From the NCBI RefSeq assembly GCF_002797675.1, contig NZ_PGEX01000001.1, forward strand, positions 1,240,001-1,304,000: 64,000 nt of DNA, given 5' to 3'. Origin of the DNA: Hallerella succinigenes (GTDB taxonomy: Bacteria > Fibrobacterota > Fibrobacteria > Fibrobacterales > Fibrobacteraceae). The position numbers were made by a program, and so were the translations under genes. Under the pieces are notes generated by a model. The model was not told where the DNA came from. It searched no databases and saw only the letters and a list, made by a program, of their open reading frames with translations. Shown here piece by piece: positions 12,560-20,695 of this stretch. Numbering within the stretch: position 1 is the stretch's first letter; the number at the start of each line of letters is the position of its first letter.

Positions 12560-14998
12560 TTAACGTTCCTTGGAACGGCGTTCAAAGTTGAGCCAGTCAA
12601 ACATCGGGAGCAAAGTGCGGTTATGCGGGTCTTCCGGGTTCTCAATGTACTTCTGGTAAATCGGGAACACCTGATTTTCGAGCGTTGTCTTGTCGATGTA
12701 CAAGTGCAACCAGCCCGCCATCGAGATGAGGCCTGTGATATGCGAAATCACATTTTCATCGTATTCCGAAGATGCCTTGGCGATGAGTTCCGTAAGTTTT
12801 TTGTGGAACATACGGCCCGTGCCGCCGAACGAGAACTGCGTGCGAAGATCCGTCGCTTCATCCACAAGTTCGTGCACATCTTCCAAAAGTTCCGCATCGT
12901 GACCCTTCAAATACTGCAGAGCCATTTCGTGAATTTTTGCATTGATTTCGAGCGAAAGCGCCTTGCGCATCGTATCGGTAAGCGTGTGATCCTGGTCGGC
13001 GAGGGAATCGATCGAAAGGCCCTGCGAAAGAGCAAAGCCGTTGAACGACTTCGTGACGCTTTCCAAGCGGGACTTCGTCAGCAAAATGTTGATATGGCGC
13101 AGAGAATCGCTCATCAAATGACGCATGCGAAGCACGTAAGCGGTCGGGAACTGCACCTGCAACTGCTTAAACGAAACATTCTGATTCGGTACAAAGCTCA
13201 CCGAAGCAGGATCCGTATCGCTGAAGACGACCGACGTAATTCTGCCCATCGAATCGCTCAACGTGAGAATCGTCGCTTCGGTCTTTTCACCGATATCCTT
13301 GTCGTCGAATGTCACATGGACAACCGTTTCAAACTTGCGAGAAGCTACAACCTTTGCAGTAATACGCGAATCGAGCTTTTCCGGATTTTCGTACTTGTCG
13401 AGTCCCATGTGCAAAACGACAGCCCGCTCCGCAAGAAGCTTGAGCGCGACCGGCATGTCCGGCATCGCATAGCGCACAAAGACTTCCGTACCGCTCCAAC
13501 GATGTTCATTGGAAGTAGCGCGTCCGAGAATACTCATAAACTGGTCGCGAATCGGATGGTTGATCGGGAGGAACGGGCGGAGAAGTTCCATGGCACGTTC
13601 CGCATAGCGCATGTTCTGTACCGGTTCAAGACCTTCGATGTCGTTGAAGAACCAACCGCAGCTCGTAAAGGTGAACAGACAGAACTTTTCGATTTCCATC
13701 AAACGAATCGCCGTTGCACGAGCTTTTTCATCGCTCGGGTCGCGCAAGATTTCGTTCAAGAAATTTTCCTTGCGTTCCTTTTCTTCCGGCTTCACGAGGA
13801 CGTCCACGTAAAGGTTGCGGGCGTCCCAAGCGTTGACCTTGCCGATTTTTTCGAATTCACGCAGGAATACGTCATCGGCAAACTTTTTCAAGAAGTTCAT
13901 CGCATCACGAAGCGGCGTGCGCCACTTTTGATTCCAGTCCGCACCGCCGCCCGTTGAGCAGCCACAGTCACGGTACCAACGTCCCACGCCGTGTGCACAG
14001 CTCCAGGCGCAGCCTTCGGAATGTGCGTTCTTCAGTTGCACTTCGTACTTCGGCGGGAACTTTTCAAGGAACCAGCCAAAGTTCACCGGGATCATATTGT
14101 GCTGAGGAGCGTAATGGTTAAAGAGCCAAGCGGCACACATGTCGCCGAACGGTTCGTGGTGACCGTAAGATTCACCATCCGTTCCGATGCTCACCAGCTG
14201 AGGTTCGTCGCGGTTCGGGTCAAAAGCATCTTGGATGCGCTTACCAAAAACATTGGCGTCGCGGAGAAGATGTTCAAATCCGACAGCGCTCGAAAGCCAC
14301 GGGTTGTAGAAGAAAACGTCCAGGTAACCATCGCAGATCTTGTTGCCTTCGGCGTCGACCGGGAAGATGCGGTACGGACGGGTCGTATCGATGTCCGTAT
14401 TTTCACAACCCTTCCACGCATCATTCGTGCCGCCGAGCGGACGAAACTTTAAAGCCTGTGTCGGAGAAAGGATGGTGAACTTGATACCTTCGCGAATCAG
14501 ATCCACCACCGTGTCCATATTGATTGCGGTTTCGGCGAGCCACATCGCTTCCGGCTTTCTGCCAAAATGCGTTTCAAAATCCTTGATGCCCCAACGGATC
14601 TGCGTAATGCGATCTTCCGGCGAAGCGAGCGGCATAATGATGTGGTTATAAACCTGAGCGATTGCGTTGCCGTGTCCAAGGCGCTGGACCGTTTTTGCAT
14701 CCGCTTCTTGGATGCGACGGTAAGTGTCTGGCAAATGTGTGCGGATCCAACCCATCAGGGTCGGGCCCATGTTAAAGCTCATGTATTCATAGTTATTGAC
14801 TATGTCCTTGATACGTCCACCGCCCGAAAGAATGCGGCTTGCGGCATTCGGGCTGTAGCACTGGGCAGCGATTCGGTCGTTCCAATCGTGGAACGGTGCG
14901 GCGCTCGGCTGATTTTCAATTTCACCCGTCCAAGGATTTTCACGAGGTGGCTGGTAGAAGTGTCCGTGAATTGCGAAGTAAAGTGGTTGTTTTGCCAT
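12560..14998 (-). CDS. GH57-type glycoside hydrolase with DUF3536, 812 aa
   Basis: The N-terminal seven-stranded GH57 barrel has HGHFYQPPRE (residues 11-20), the nucleophile Glu156 in WLAETAIN and the probable acid Asp274 in GTDGESYGHH. The DUF3536 part follows, from about residue 330 to the end. No signal peptide, so it acts on cytosolic alpha-glucans; glycogen turnover is the obvious possibility, but the substrate is unproven. A Cys-rich loop with an RDCGCSTGG stretch could bind metal. It sits between queA and cysS with short gaps, an odd place for a carbohydrate enzyme. Confidence 0.88.
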   Translation of the reverse strand: MAKQPLYFAIHGHFYQPPRENPWTGEIENQPSAAPFHDWNDRIAAQCYSPNAASRILSGGGRIKDIVNNYEYMSFNMGPTLMGWIRTHLPDTYRRIQEADAKTVQRLGHGNAIAQVYNHIIMPLASPEDRITQIRWGIKDFETHFGRKPEAMWLAETAINMDTVVDLIREGIKFTILSPTQALKFRPLGGTNDAWKGCENTDIDTTRPYRIFPVDAEGNKICDGYLDVFFYNPWLSSAVGFEHLLRDANVFGKRIQDAFDPNRDEPQLVSIGTDGESYGHHEPFGDMCAAWLFNHYAPQHNMIPVNFGWFLEKFPPKYEVQLKNAHSEGCAWSCAHGVGRWYRDCGCSTGGGADWNQKWRTPLRDAMNFLKKFADDVFLREFEKIGKVNAWDARNLYVDVLVKPEEKERKENFLNEILRDPSDEKARATAIRLMEIEKFCLFTFTSCGWFFNDIEGLEPVQNMRYAERAMELLRPFLPINHPIRDQFMSILGRATSNEHRWSGTEVFVRYAMPDMPVALKLLAERAVVLHMGLDKYENPEKLDSRITAKVVASRKFETVVHVTFDDKDIGEKTEATILTLSDSMGRITSVVFSDTDPASVSFVPNQNVSFKQLQVQFPTAYVLRMRHLMSDSLRHINILLTKSRLESVTKSFNGFALSQGLSIDSLADQDHTLTDTMRKALSLEINAKIHEMALQYLKGHDAELLEDVHELVDEATDLRTQFSFGGTGRMFHKKLTELIAKASSEYDENVISHITGLISMAGWLHLYIDKTTLENQVFPIYQKYIENPEDPHNRTLLPMFDWLNFERRSKER

Positions 14999-15019
14999 AA
15001 TCTTACCGTGGTGTAAACC

Positions 15020-16066
15020 TTAAAGAATTAACATACCATCGCCGTAACTAAAGAGGTGCAGTTGATGTTCCACTGCATACTTGTAAGCGGCAAGCGTATT
15101 TTCTCTGCCGTAGAACGCGGCGACGAGAAGAATCAAAGAACTTTTGGGCCAGTGGAAATTCGTGAGAAGTCCATCGGTGATTTTATAACGGTAGCCCGGA
15201 TAGAAGAAGGCGTGGGTCACACCGGTTTCTGCCTTGAGTGTCCCATCTTCGGCGGCAATCGTTTCGATGACGCGGGTGCTCGTCGTTCCGATCGGCACAA
15301 TGCGCCCGCCCGCCTTGCGAGCGTTGTTGATGATGTCCGCATTTTCCTGCGTGAGTTCGTAATGTTCGCCGTGCATTTTGTGTTCACGAAAATCTTCTTC
15401 CGAAATGTTCTGGAATGTTCCCGGTCCCACGTGGAGAGTGACCTCTGCGATGAGGACGCCTTTTGCCCTGAGATCGTTGAGCATTTCCGCGCTAAAGTGG
15501 AGGCTCGCGGTCGGAGCGGCAACGGCTCCATTGTATTTGGCAAAGATCGTCTGGTACGCCTTTTTGTCTTCTTCGTCGTCCGGACGGTTGATGTACGGAG
15601 GAAGCGGAACGTGCCCCTGCTTGTTCATAATCGCTTCGAGTTCGACCGGAGTCGTGTCAAAGCGGATCACACGGGCGCCGTCTGGATTGATCGCTTCCAC
15701 GGTCACCTTGACACCGGCAATTTCCAGTTCACGTCCAATCTGGAAAGCTTTACCCGGACGCACCCAGGCTTCCCAACGGGCGTGCCCCTGTTCATCGGGG
15801 AAAAGCGTCTGCACAAGCAGAACTTCCACTTCACCGCCGTGCATCGTGTGCCCGTAAAGGCGTGCCGGTATCACCTTCGTATTGTTCACCACAATACAGT
15901 CACCGGGGTTAAAAAAGTCCACAATCTTCGGGGCGGGAACTATTTCGAGCGGGCCGCCGTTCTTGGAACAGTGCAGAATTTTCGTCTTACCCTTGCCCGG
16001 CGTGCGCGAAGCAATCAGTTCCTTGGGGAATTCAAATGAGTAATCAGACAGATGTGTCGATATCAT
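15020..16066 (-). CDS. queA: tRNA preQ1(34) S-adenosylmethionine ribosyltransferase-isomerase
   Basis: Transfers the ribosyl part of SAM to preQ1 in tRNA to form epoxyqueuosine. Family motifs visible: ELIASRTPG near the start, DCIVVNNTKVIPARLYG, YNGAVAAPTASLHFS, TLHVGPGTFQ, GTTSTRVIE and LLTNFHWPKSSL. 348 residues, full length. It overlaps the upstream WYL regulator by four bases, so the two are translationally coupled. Confidence 0.96.
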   Translation of the reverse strand: MISTHLSDYSFEFPKELIASRTPGKGKTKILHCSKNGGPLEIVPAPKIVDFFNPGDCIVVNNTKVIPARLYGHTMHGGEVEVLLVQTLFPDEQGHARWEAWVRPGKAFQIGRELEIAGVKVTVEAINPDGARVIRFDTTPVELEAIMNKQGHVPLPPYINRPDDEEDKKAYQTIFAKYNGAVAAPTASLHFSAEMLNDLRAKGVLIAEVTLHVGPGTFQNISEEDFREHKMHGEHYELTQENADIINNARKAGGRIVPIGTTSTRVIETIAAEDGTLKAETGVTHAFFYPGYRYKITDGLLTNFHWPKSSLILLVAAFYGRENTLAAYKYAVEHQLHLFSYGDGMLIL

Positions 16067-17037
16067 GATAATGCTTCACTTGATTTTTTTAGCTGTAACC
16101 GCAGCCTTTCTTTAAGGCTTTCCGGTTCCAAAATTTTCACATCCGGAAGAATACCGAGCAACCAACCTTCGAGATCCGGAGTATCGCAAATATTCAATTC
16201 TACGGTCATCGGGTTCTGCTTTCGAATTTTGATCGGCGGATTAAAGTGCGCTTCCCGAAGCTGCGTCTGCAACCAAGAAGATTTCACTTCCATCACAAGC
16301 TTGATCTTCGGAAAATCCTTCCCTGTATATTTGCCAAAGCAATTCGCGTAAAGGTCTTTGTAGCTGAACGGAATTTCGGGGAAGAATCCGCCGGTCTTGC
16401 GGAAGTTCCGAATACGGCGCACGGCGAACAAACGACGTTCCAGTTTACCTTCCCCCAGCTCTACATAGGCGACAAGGTAAAGCGTGTCCACACGCAGCAC
16501 AAGCTTGACCGGACAAATGTCGATTTTTTCTTCCGTTGCATTGTCGTGCGCAGAAACGTATGTAATTTTAAGCTTGCTGCGGTTCTTGATCGCGTCCAGG
16601 AACTTGTCAATTTCCGTTTCGCGGAACTGCAAGTTTTCGCTGTATTCCGAGAACGGTCCAAGGTCCACAACAAAATCGTTATCCACGTTGATGGCGTGAT
16701 TTGCGGCTTCGACGGATTCCGATACTTCGCCGTTTAATATCTTGATCGCCTTTTTGATGCTTTTTCCGTGAGCGACGCCCATGTTGTCCAAGACTTTTTG
16801 CGCCGACTTCAGTTCTCGTATCAGAGATTCCGGGCGCTTCGGCACATCGGGCGAAATGAAGAAACGGTGCGTTTTCTTATCTTGCTTTAGACCGCAGTTT
16901 TCCCCTTCGAGCGTGGTGATGTAGCGGTAGATCGTGCGAATGTTGCAGTTCATGTAATCGGCGAGTTCTTGGATACTCGTCGGATGTTCCTGCAAACGCT
17001 TTTTCACCTGATTGAGTTTATCATAAGTCGAAGACAT
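16063..17037 (-). CDS. HTH-WYL domain transcriptional regulator, 324 aa
   Basis: An N-terminal winged helix-turn-helix of DeoR-like type (SIQELADYMNCNIRTIYRYI, about residues 21-40) is followed by a WYL ligand-sensing region (about 145-240, with KITYVSA and DTLYLVAYVE) and a WCX-like C-terminal part. WYL proteins sense nucleotides, nucleic acid fragments or other ligands. Its position between the zinc-ribbon protein and queA suggests it may regulate this operon, though that is only inference. Confidence 0.88.
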   Translation of the reverse strand: MSSTYDKLNQVKKRLQEHPTSIQELADYMNCNIRTIYRYITTLEGENCGLKQDKKTHRFFISPDVPKRPESLIRELKSAQKVLDNMGVAHGKSIKKAIKILNGEVSESVEAANHAINVDNDFVVDLGPFSEYSENLQFRETEIDKFLDAIKNRSKLKITYVSAHDNATEEKIDICPVKLVLRVDTLYLVAYVELGEGKLERRLFAVRRIRNFRKTGGFFPEIPFSYKDLYANCFGKYTGKDFPKIKLVMEVKSSWLQTQLREAHFNPPIKIRKQNPMTVELNICDTPDLEGWLLGILPDVKILEPESLKERLRLQLKKSSEALS

Positions 17038-17039
17038 TC

Positions 17040-18305
17040 TTATATCTCCCCCAAGGAATTATCAATTCGGATACGGGTATCAATTCGGACTCCTTTCGCG
17101 GCACGTGCGATAAAAATATTCAAGAGGCTTTTTTGTAACATGCTTTTGACCGACCCTTCCACCAAAACGCCGTCCGCCATCGGAATAATGCGCAGACGTT
17201 GATCCATTTTTGCCTTTTTATCAAGCTTCATCTTGACTCGAAGCATATCCGCCACGTGTCGCATGTGCGGAGGTGGAGCGCCCACTTCTTCGATTTCAAA
17301 CTGAGCATCACGCAAGCCTTGAATGTGACGTAGGCGCGCTATCGTCGTCCTGAAATCGCTTCCCGAAGTGTAATAGGCGTTCAACTTTAATATACCGTCC
17401 CTCACTTGAATTTCACAATTAAAGAACGGCGAATCGTGATCTTCTAAAATGCGGAGCACCGCACGCCAAAGTTCATCATCGGGAATCGGATCGCCCGGGA
17501 TTCTCACCGAGAGCAAATCCACAACACCGCGAATATCCGGCAGTTTTTTGATTTCACGAATCACTTCTTCTTTTAACGGAAGTTCCGGAACCGATCCGTA
17601 AACGTAAACAACCGAATGCACCACGTTCAGCTTGACCGTCTCCACGATCGACGAAAAATACGTTTTCACGCATTCCGTCAAATGTTCAAGCAAAACACGA
17701 TCCGGAAGCAGCTGATACTCATCTGGAAGCGTCATAAAAATGATCTTTCCGTTTTCAAGCTGCACCACGAGCTTTTCTGCGCCATGATCCGAAACACGAC
17801 CGACGACAAAACCGGTCATCTGGCGCAACACGTGATAAATCGGATCGCCCAAAAGGGCAACACCCGCCTGCGCCGGCAAAAGTTTGAATCCCAGCGGAGC
17901 GCGTTCGTTAAAATGCGTCATCAGCGGGCGCGTGAATTTTTCACGTTCGCCTTGGCCAAAGTCGAGTTCCACCACTTCTTCCGTCCGCGTCGAATAATGT
18001 CCCGCAACGCAACCCGGTCGAGTTTTGCCATCGACGTAAACCCAATCGTTCGGCGCAATCCGATTTTGCGAAAGGAGCTTGGCATATTCCGCATTGAAAG
18101 ACGGCTTACCGAAGTAAAGCTCTTGTGAGAACGCCACAAAGAACGTTTCGCAGAGTTTGCATCGGCAGACCAGAGGTATTCCGAACGGGACACCAGCGTG
18201 CACCGAAAACGGTTCTCGCGAATAAATGCTGTACGTTGAAATCGCACTGCATTCTGCGCAGTAGAACTTTTTTTCGATGAGTTTGTACGTCCAGGATCGG
18301 AGCAT
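17040..18305 (-). CDS. Uncharacterised protein with N-terminal zinc ribbon and BON-like repeats, 421 aa
   Basis: Cys16-x2-Cys19 and Cys49-x2-Cys52 form a probable zinc ribbon. A middle region with small beta segments (NDWVYVDGKTRPG; GFVVGRVSDHGAEKLVVQLE) follows. The C-terminal 220 residues show three BON-like units, the clearest being VVYVYGSVPELPLKEEVIREIKK followed by a GVVDLLSVRI strand. No signal peptide or membrane helix. BON domains elsewhere bind phospholipid or other hydrophobic ligands. Neighbours are gltX (12 bases upstream) and the WYL regulator (2 bases downstream). No known family was recognised for the whole protein. Confidence 0.75.
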   Translation of the reverse strand: MLRSWTYKLIEKKFYCAECSAISTYSIYSREPFSVHAGVPFGIPLVCRCKLCETFFVAFSQELYFGKPSFNAEYAKLLSQNRIAPNDWVYVDGKTRPGCVAGHYSTRTEEVVELDFGQGEREKFTRPLMTHFNERAPLGFKLLPAQAGVALLGDPIYHVLRQMTGFVVGRVSDHGAEKLVVQLENGKIIFMTLPDEYQLLPDRVLLEHLTECVKTYFSSIVETVKLNVVHSVVYVYGSVPELPLKEEVIREIKKLPDIRGVVDLLSVRIPGDPIPDDELWRAVLRILEDHDSPFFNCEIQVRDGILKLNAYYTSGSDFRTTIARLRHIQGLRDAQFEIEEVGAPPPHMRHVADMLRVKMKLDKKAKMDQRLRIIPMADGVLVEGSVKSMLQKSLLNIFIARAAKGVRIDTRIRIDNSLGEI

Positions 18306-18317
18306 TTCGCCTCTGAA

Positions 18318-19784
18318 CTAGTCCTGCATCAGCGGAAGAGCCGCGTCGATACGGCGAAGCGTTTCTTCCTTGCCGACGGTTTCAAAAAGTTCCCAAAGGC
18401 TCGGACCAGCGACAACGCCGGAAACCGCAAGACGCGGAGCGCCCACAAGTTCACCGACCTTATGACCGCAACGTTCAGCCAAGTCATAAAAAGCCTTTTC
18501 GATGACCGGCGTCTTAAATTCGTCGATTGCAGCGAGAGTATCGCGGACGAGAGTCGCAAGAACCTTAGAACCTGCGCCAAAGTGTTTCTTCATCCCCTTT
18601 TCGTCGTAAGACGTCGGAGCGACAAAGAAGTAAACAGACATATCCGCCAAATCCTGCACAAAGTGAGCGCGCGGCTTGAGAAGAGTCACGATCATGTCCA
18701 GACGTTCTTCCGGTTCGTTCGAAAGATCGATGCCCTTCTTTGTGAGACCTTCCTTCATGAGGCCCTTGAGGAATGCGTTGTCGCACATGTGAATGTGCTG
18801 AGCGTTCATCCATTGGAGCTTCTTTTCGTCGAAGCTTGCCGACTTCGGATTGATACGGTCCAATGTGAAACAATCGATCATTTCCTTCACCGTCATGACT
18901 TCGCGATCGTCACCCGGATTCCAGCCGAGGAGAGCGAGGTAGTTCACGAGAGTTTCCGGCAAGTATCCAAGATCGCGGAAGTCACCGACCGATGCAGCAC
19001 CCTTACGCTTACTGAGCTTACCGCCGTTCTTGTCGAGAATCACCGGCAGGTGGCACCATACAGGAGGTTCCCAACCGAAAGCCTTGTATAAAAGTTCATG
19101 CTTCGGCGTGGAACTGATCCATTCATCACCGCGGAGCACGTGCGTCGTTCCCATCAAATGGTCATCGACGACGCTTGCAAAGTGATAAGTCGGGTAGCCG
19201 TCGCGCTTGATCAGCACGAGGTCGTCCAAAAGTTCATTCTGGTAAGAGATATGACCGCGGATCAAATCGTCGAATTCCGTCACACCCGTTTCCGGAACCT
19301 TAAAGCGGATAACCGCCTTTTCGCCAGCGGCAATACGCGCTTCGGCTTCTTCTCGGCTAATGTGACGGCAGTGACGGTCGTAGCCGGTAACTGGCACATG
19401 GGACTTTTCCTGTTCTGCGCGTACTTCCTGCAAACGTTCCTCGGTGCAGAAGCAGTAATAAGCGCAGCCCGCGTCCAAGAGCTTCTGGATTTCGCGGTGG
19501 TAGATTTCCAAACGATCACTCTGGAAGTACGGACCGCAATCCCCTTCGCAACCCGGACCTTCATCCCAGTGGAGACCGAGCCACTTGAGGTCACGCATCA
19601 AATCCTGAAGCGCCTGTTCATTGTAACGCTTGCGGTCGGTATCTTCAATGCGCAGATAGAACGTACCGCCCATCGCCTTGGCGAAGAAGTAATTGTAAAT
19701 GGCAGTACGAGCGCCACCGACGTGAAGATAGCCAGTCGGACTCGGAGCAAAACGGACTCGAACTTTGCGAGTGGATTCAGACAT
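18318..19784 (-). CDS. gltX: Glutamyl-tRNA synthetase
   Basis: Charges tRNA-Glu. The class I motif RFAPSPTGYLHVGG is at residues 11-24 and KLSKRKG in the middle. A Cys cluster (CAYYCFC, then DRHCRH) matches the zinc-binding insertion of E. coli-type enzymes. 488 residues. First gene of the leftward run to cysS. Whether it also charges tRNA-Gln cannot be judged here. Confidence 0.96.
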   Translation of the reverse strand: MSESTRKVRVRFAPSPTGYLHVGGARTAIYNYFFAKAMGGTFYLRIEDTDRKRYNEQALQDLMRDLKWLGLHWDEGPGCEGDCGPYFQSDRLEIYHREIQKLLDAGCAYYCFCTEERLQEVRAEQEKSHVPVTGYDRHCRHISREEAEARIAAGEKAVIRFKVPETGVTEFDDLIRGHISYQNELLDDLVLIKRDGYPTYHFASVVDDHLMGTTHVLRGDEWISSTPKHELLYKAFGWEPPVWCHLPVILDKNGGKLSKRKGAASVGDFRDLGYLPETLVNYLALLGWNPGDDREVMTVKEMIDCFTLDRINPKSASFDEKKLQWMNAQHIHMCDNAFLKGLMKEGLTKKGIDLSNEPEERLDMIVTLLKPRAHFVQDLADMSVYFFVAPTSYDEKGMKKHFGAGSKVLATLVRDTLAAIDEFKTPVIEKAFYDLAERCGHKVGELVGAPRLAVSGVVAGPSLWELFETVGKEETLRRIDAALPLMQD

Positions 19785-19874
19785 AAGAACCTCGAATAAA
19801 AAATTCCAAAAGAGAATTAGAGATTTGTGAACAATAATAGTTTTTTAGACTTTTGCCGTTGCAAAGCCTTTGTC

Positions 19875-19897
19875 AAAAAGCGTCAAAAACTGACGCC
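19875..19897 (-). terminator. Terminator of trmO
   Basis: GCGTCA and TGACGC arms with a short loop, then a T run on the minus strand, immediately after the trmO stop codon. Confidence 0.75.
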
Positions 19898-20686
19898 TTA
19901 AAATTTTTGCTTCAAGAACGCCAAATGCAAGGGCTTGTCGTGGTAGACGTCTTCCGTCGAAGCGAGTTCCGCAGCCGAATATCCACTGCGAATTCGAAGC
20001 AAAAGAATCTGTTTTTTCGCCTCGTCAAACTGGAAGTCCATACGGAAAGTGCGGAAGGCGAGCTCCGCCGTATGCGTTTCCATATTTACCTTCACGCGGC
20101 GCCGTGTCGAATCCAGCGGGCTGTTTGCAAGCTGACATTCGGCAAAGCTTTGCAAATCCCAGCCGCACATTTCAAAAATCCAATCGCTTTCCGCCTTAAA
20201 AATTTCGCTCGGAACGATCTTCCACTGTTCCATGTTCTGCGCATCCACCCAGCCCGCTTTCGCATTCGGAAAAGCATCCGCCTTGGGAATGTAAGGCTTG
20301 ATATCCAAAATCGGAGTTTCGTTCAACAGGTCCGCTTCATCGAGGTGCAACGTAAGCTTTTCCATGGAAACGAGCTTTACGCAAGAAAGTCCTATGGGAT
20401 TGGGACGGTACGGGCTTCGCGAAGCGAAGGTTCCGACGCGGTCGTGATCCGCGGGCGGAACAGGCGGTCGAGTCGTCGGGCGCCAACCGGAATTCTGGTG
20501 AAAATGAAAAACGATCCATAGGCGTTCAAAACTTCCCAAATCGCGGAGAGCCTCTTCAAATCCCTTATGCGGTAAAAGCTCTATCCGTCCGGGATGCCCA
20601 CGAAAAAAGACCCCCTGCCGCGGGACTTCGTACTTGTACGAAGCCTGGCTGTAGAAGGTCCCGATTGGTTCGAATTCAATTTTCAC
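19898..20686 (-). CDS. trmO: tRNA t6A37 N6-methyltransferase TrmO-like (TsaA/YaeB family), 262 aa
   Basis: SAM-dependent methylation of threonylcarbamoyl-adenosine 37 in tRNA-Thr is the known role of the family. Signature segments: EPIGTFYS, FERLWIVFHFHQN, RVGTFASRSPYRPNPIGLS and LDIKPYIPKADAF. The C-terminal region continues about 110 residues, as in the E. coli protein. It sits 10 bases after the GH30 gene on the same strand and ends at its own terminator. Confidence 0.9.
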   Translation of the reverse strand: MKIEFEPIGTFYSQASYKYEVPRQGVFFRGHPGRIELLPHKGFEEALRDLGSFERLWIVFHFHQNSGWRPTTRPPVPPADHDRVGTFASRSPYRPNPIGLSCVKLVSMEKLTLHLDEADLLNETPILDIKPYIPKADAFPNAKAGWVDAQNMEQWKIVPSEIFKAESDWIFEMCGWDLQSFAECQLANSPLDSTRRRVKVNMETHTAELAFRTFRMDFQFDEAKKQILLLRIRSGYSAAELASTEDVYHDKPLHLAFLKQKF

Positions 20687-20695
20687 GCCTATAAT

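Noticed and set aside
11321-13957. 878-codon open frame on the plus strand opposite cysS and the GH57 gene
   Set aside because: Both real genes on the minus strand have full domain signatures; the plus frame is a codon-bias shadow with no recognisable domain.
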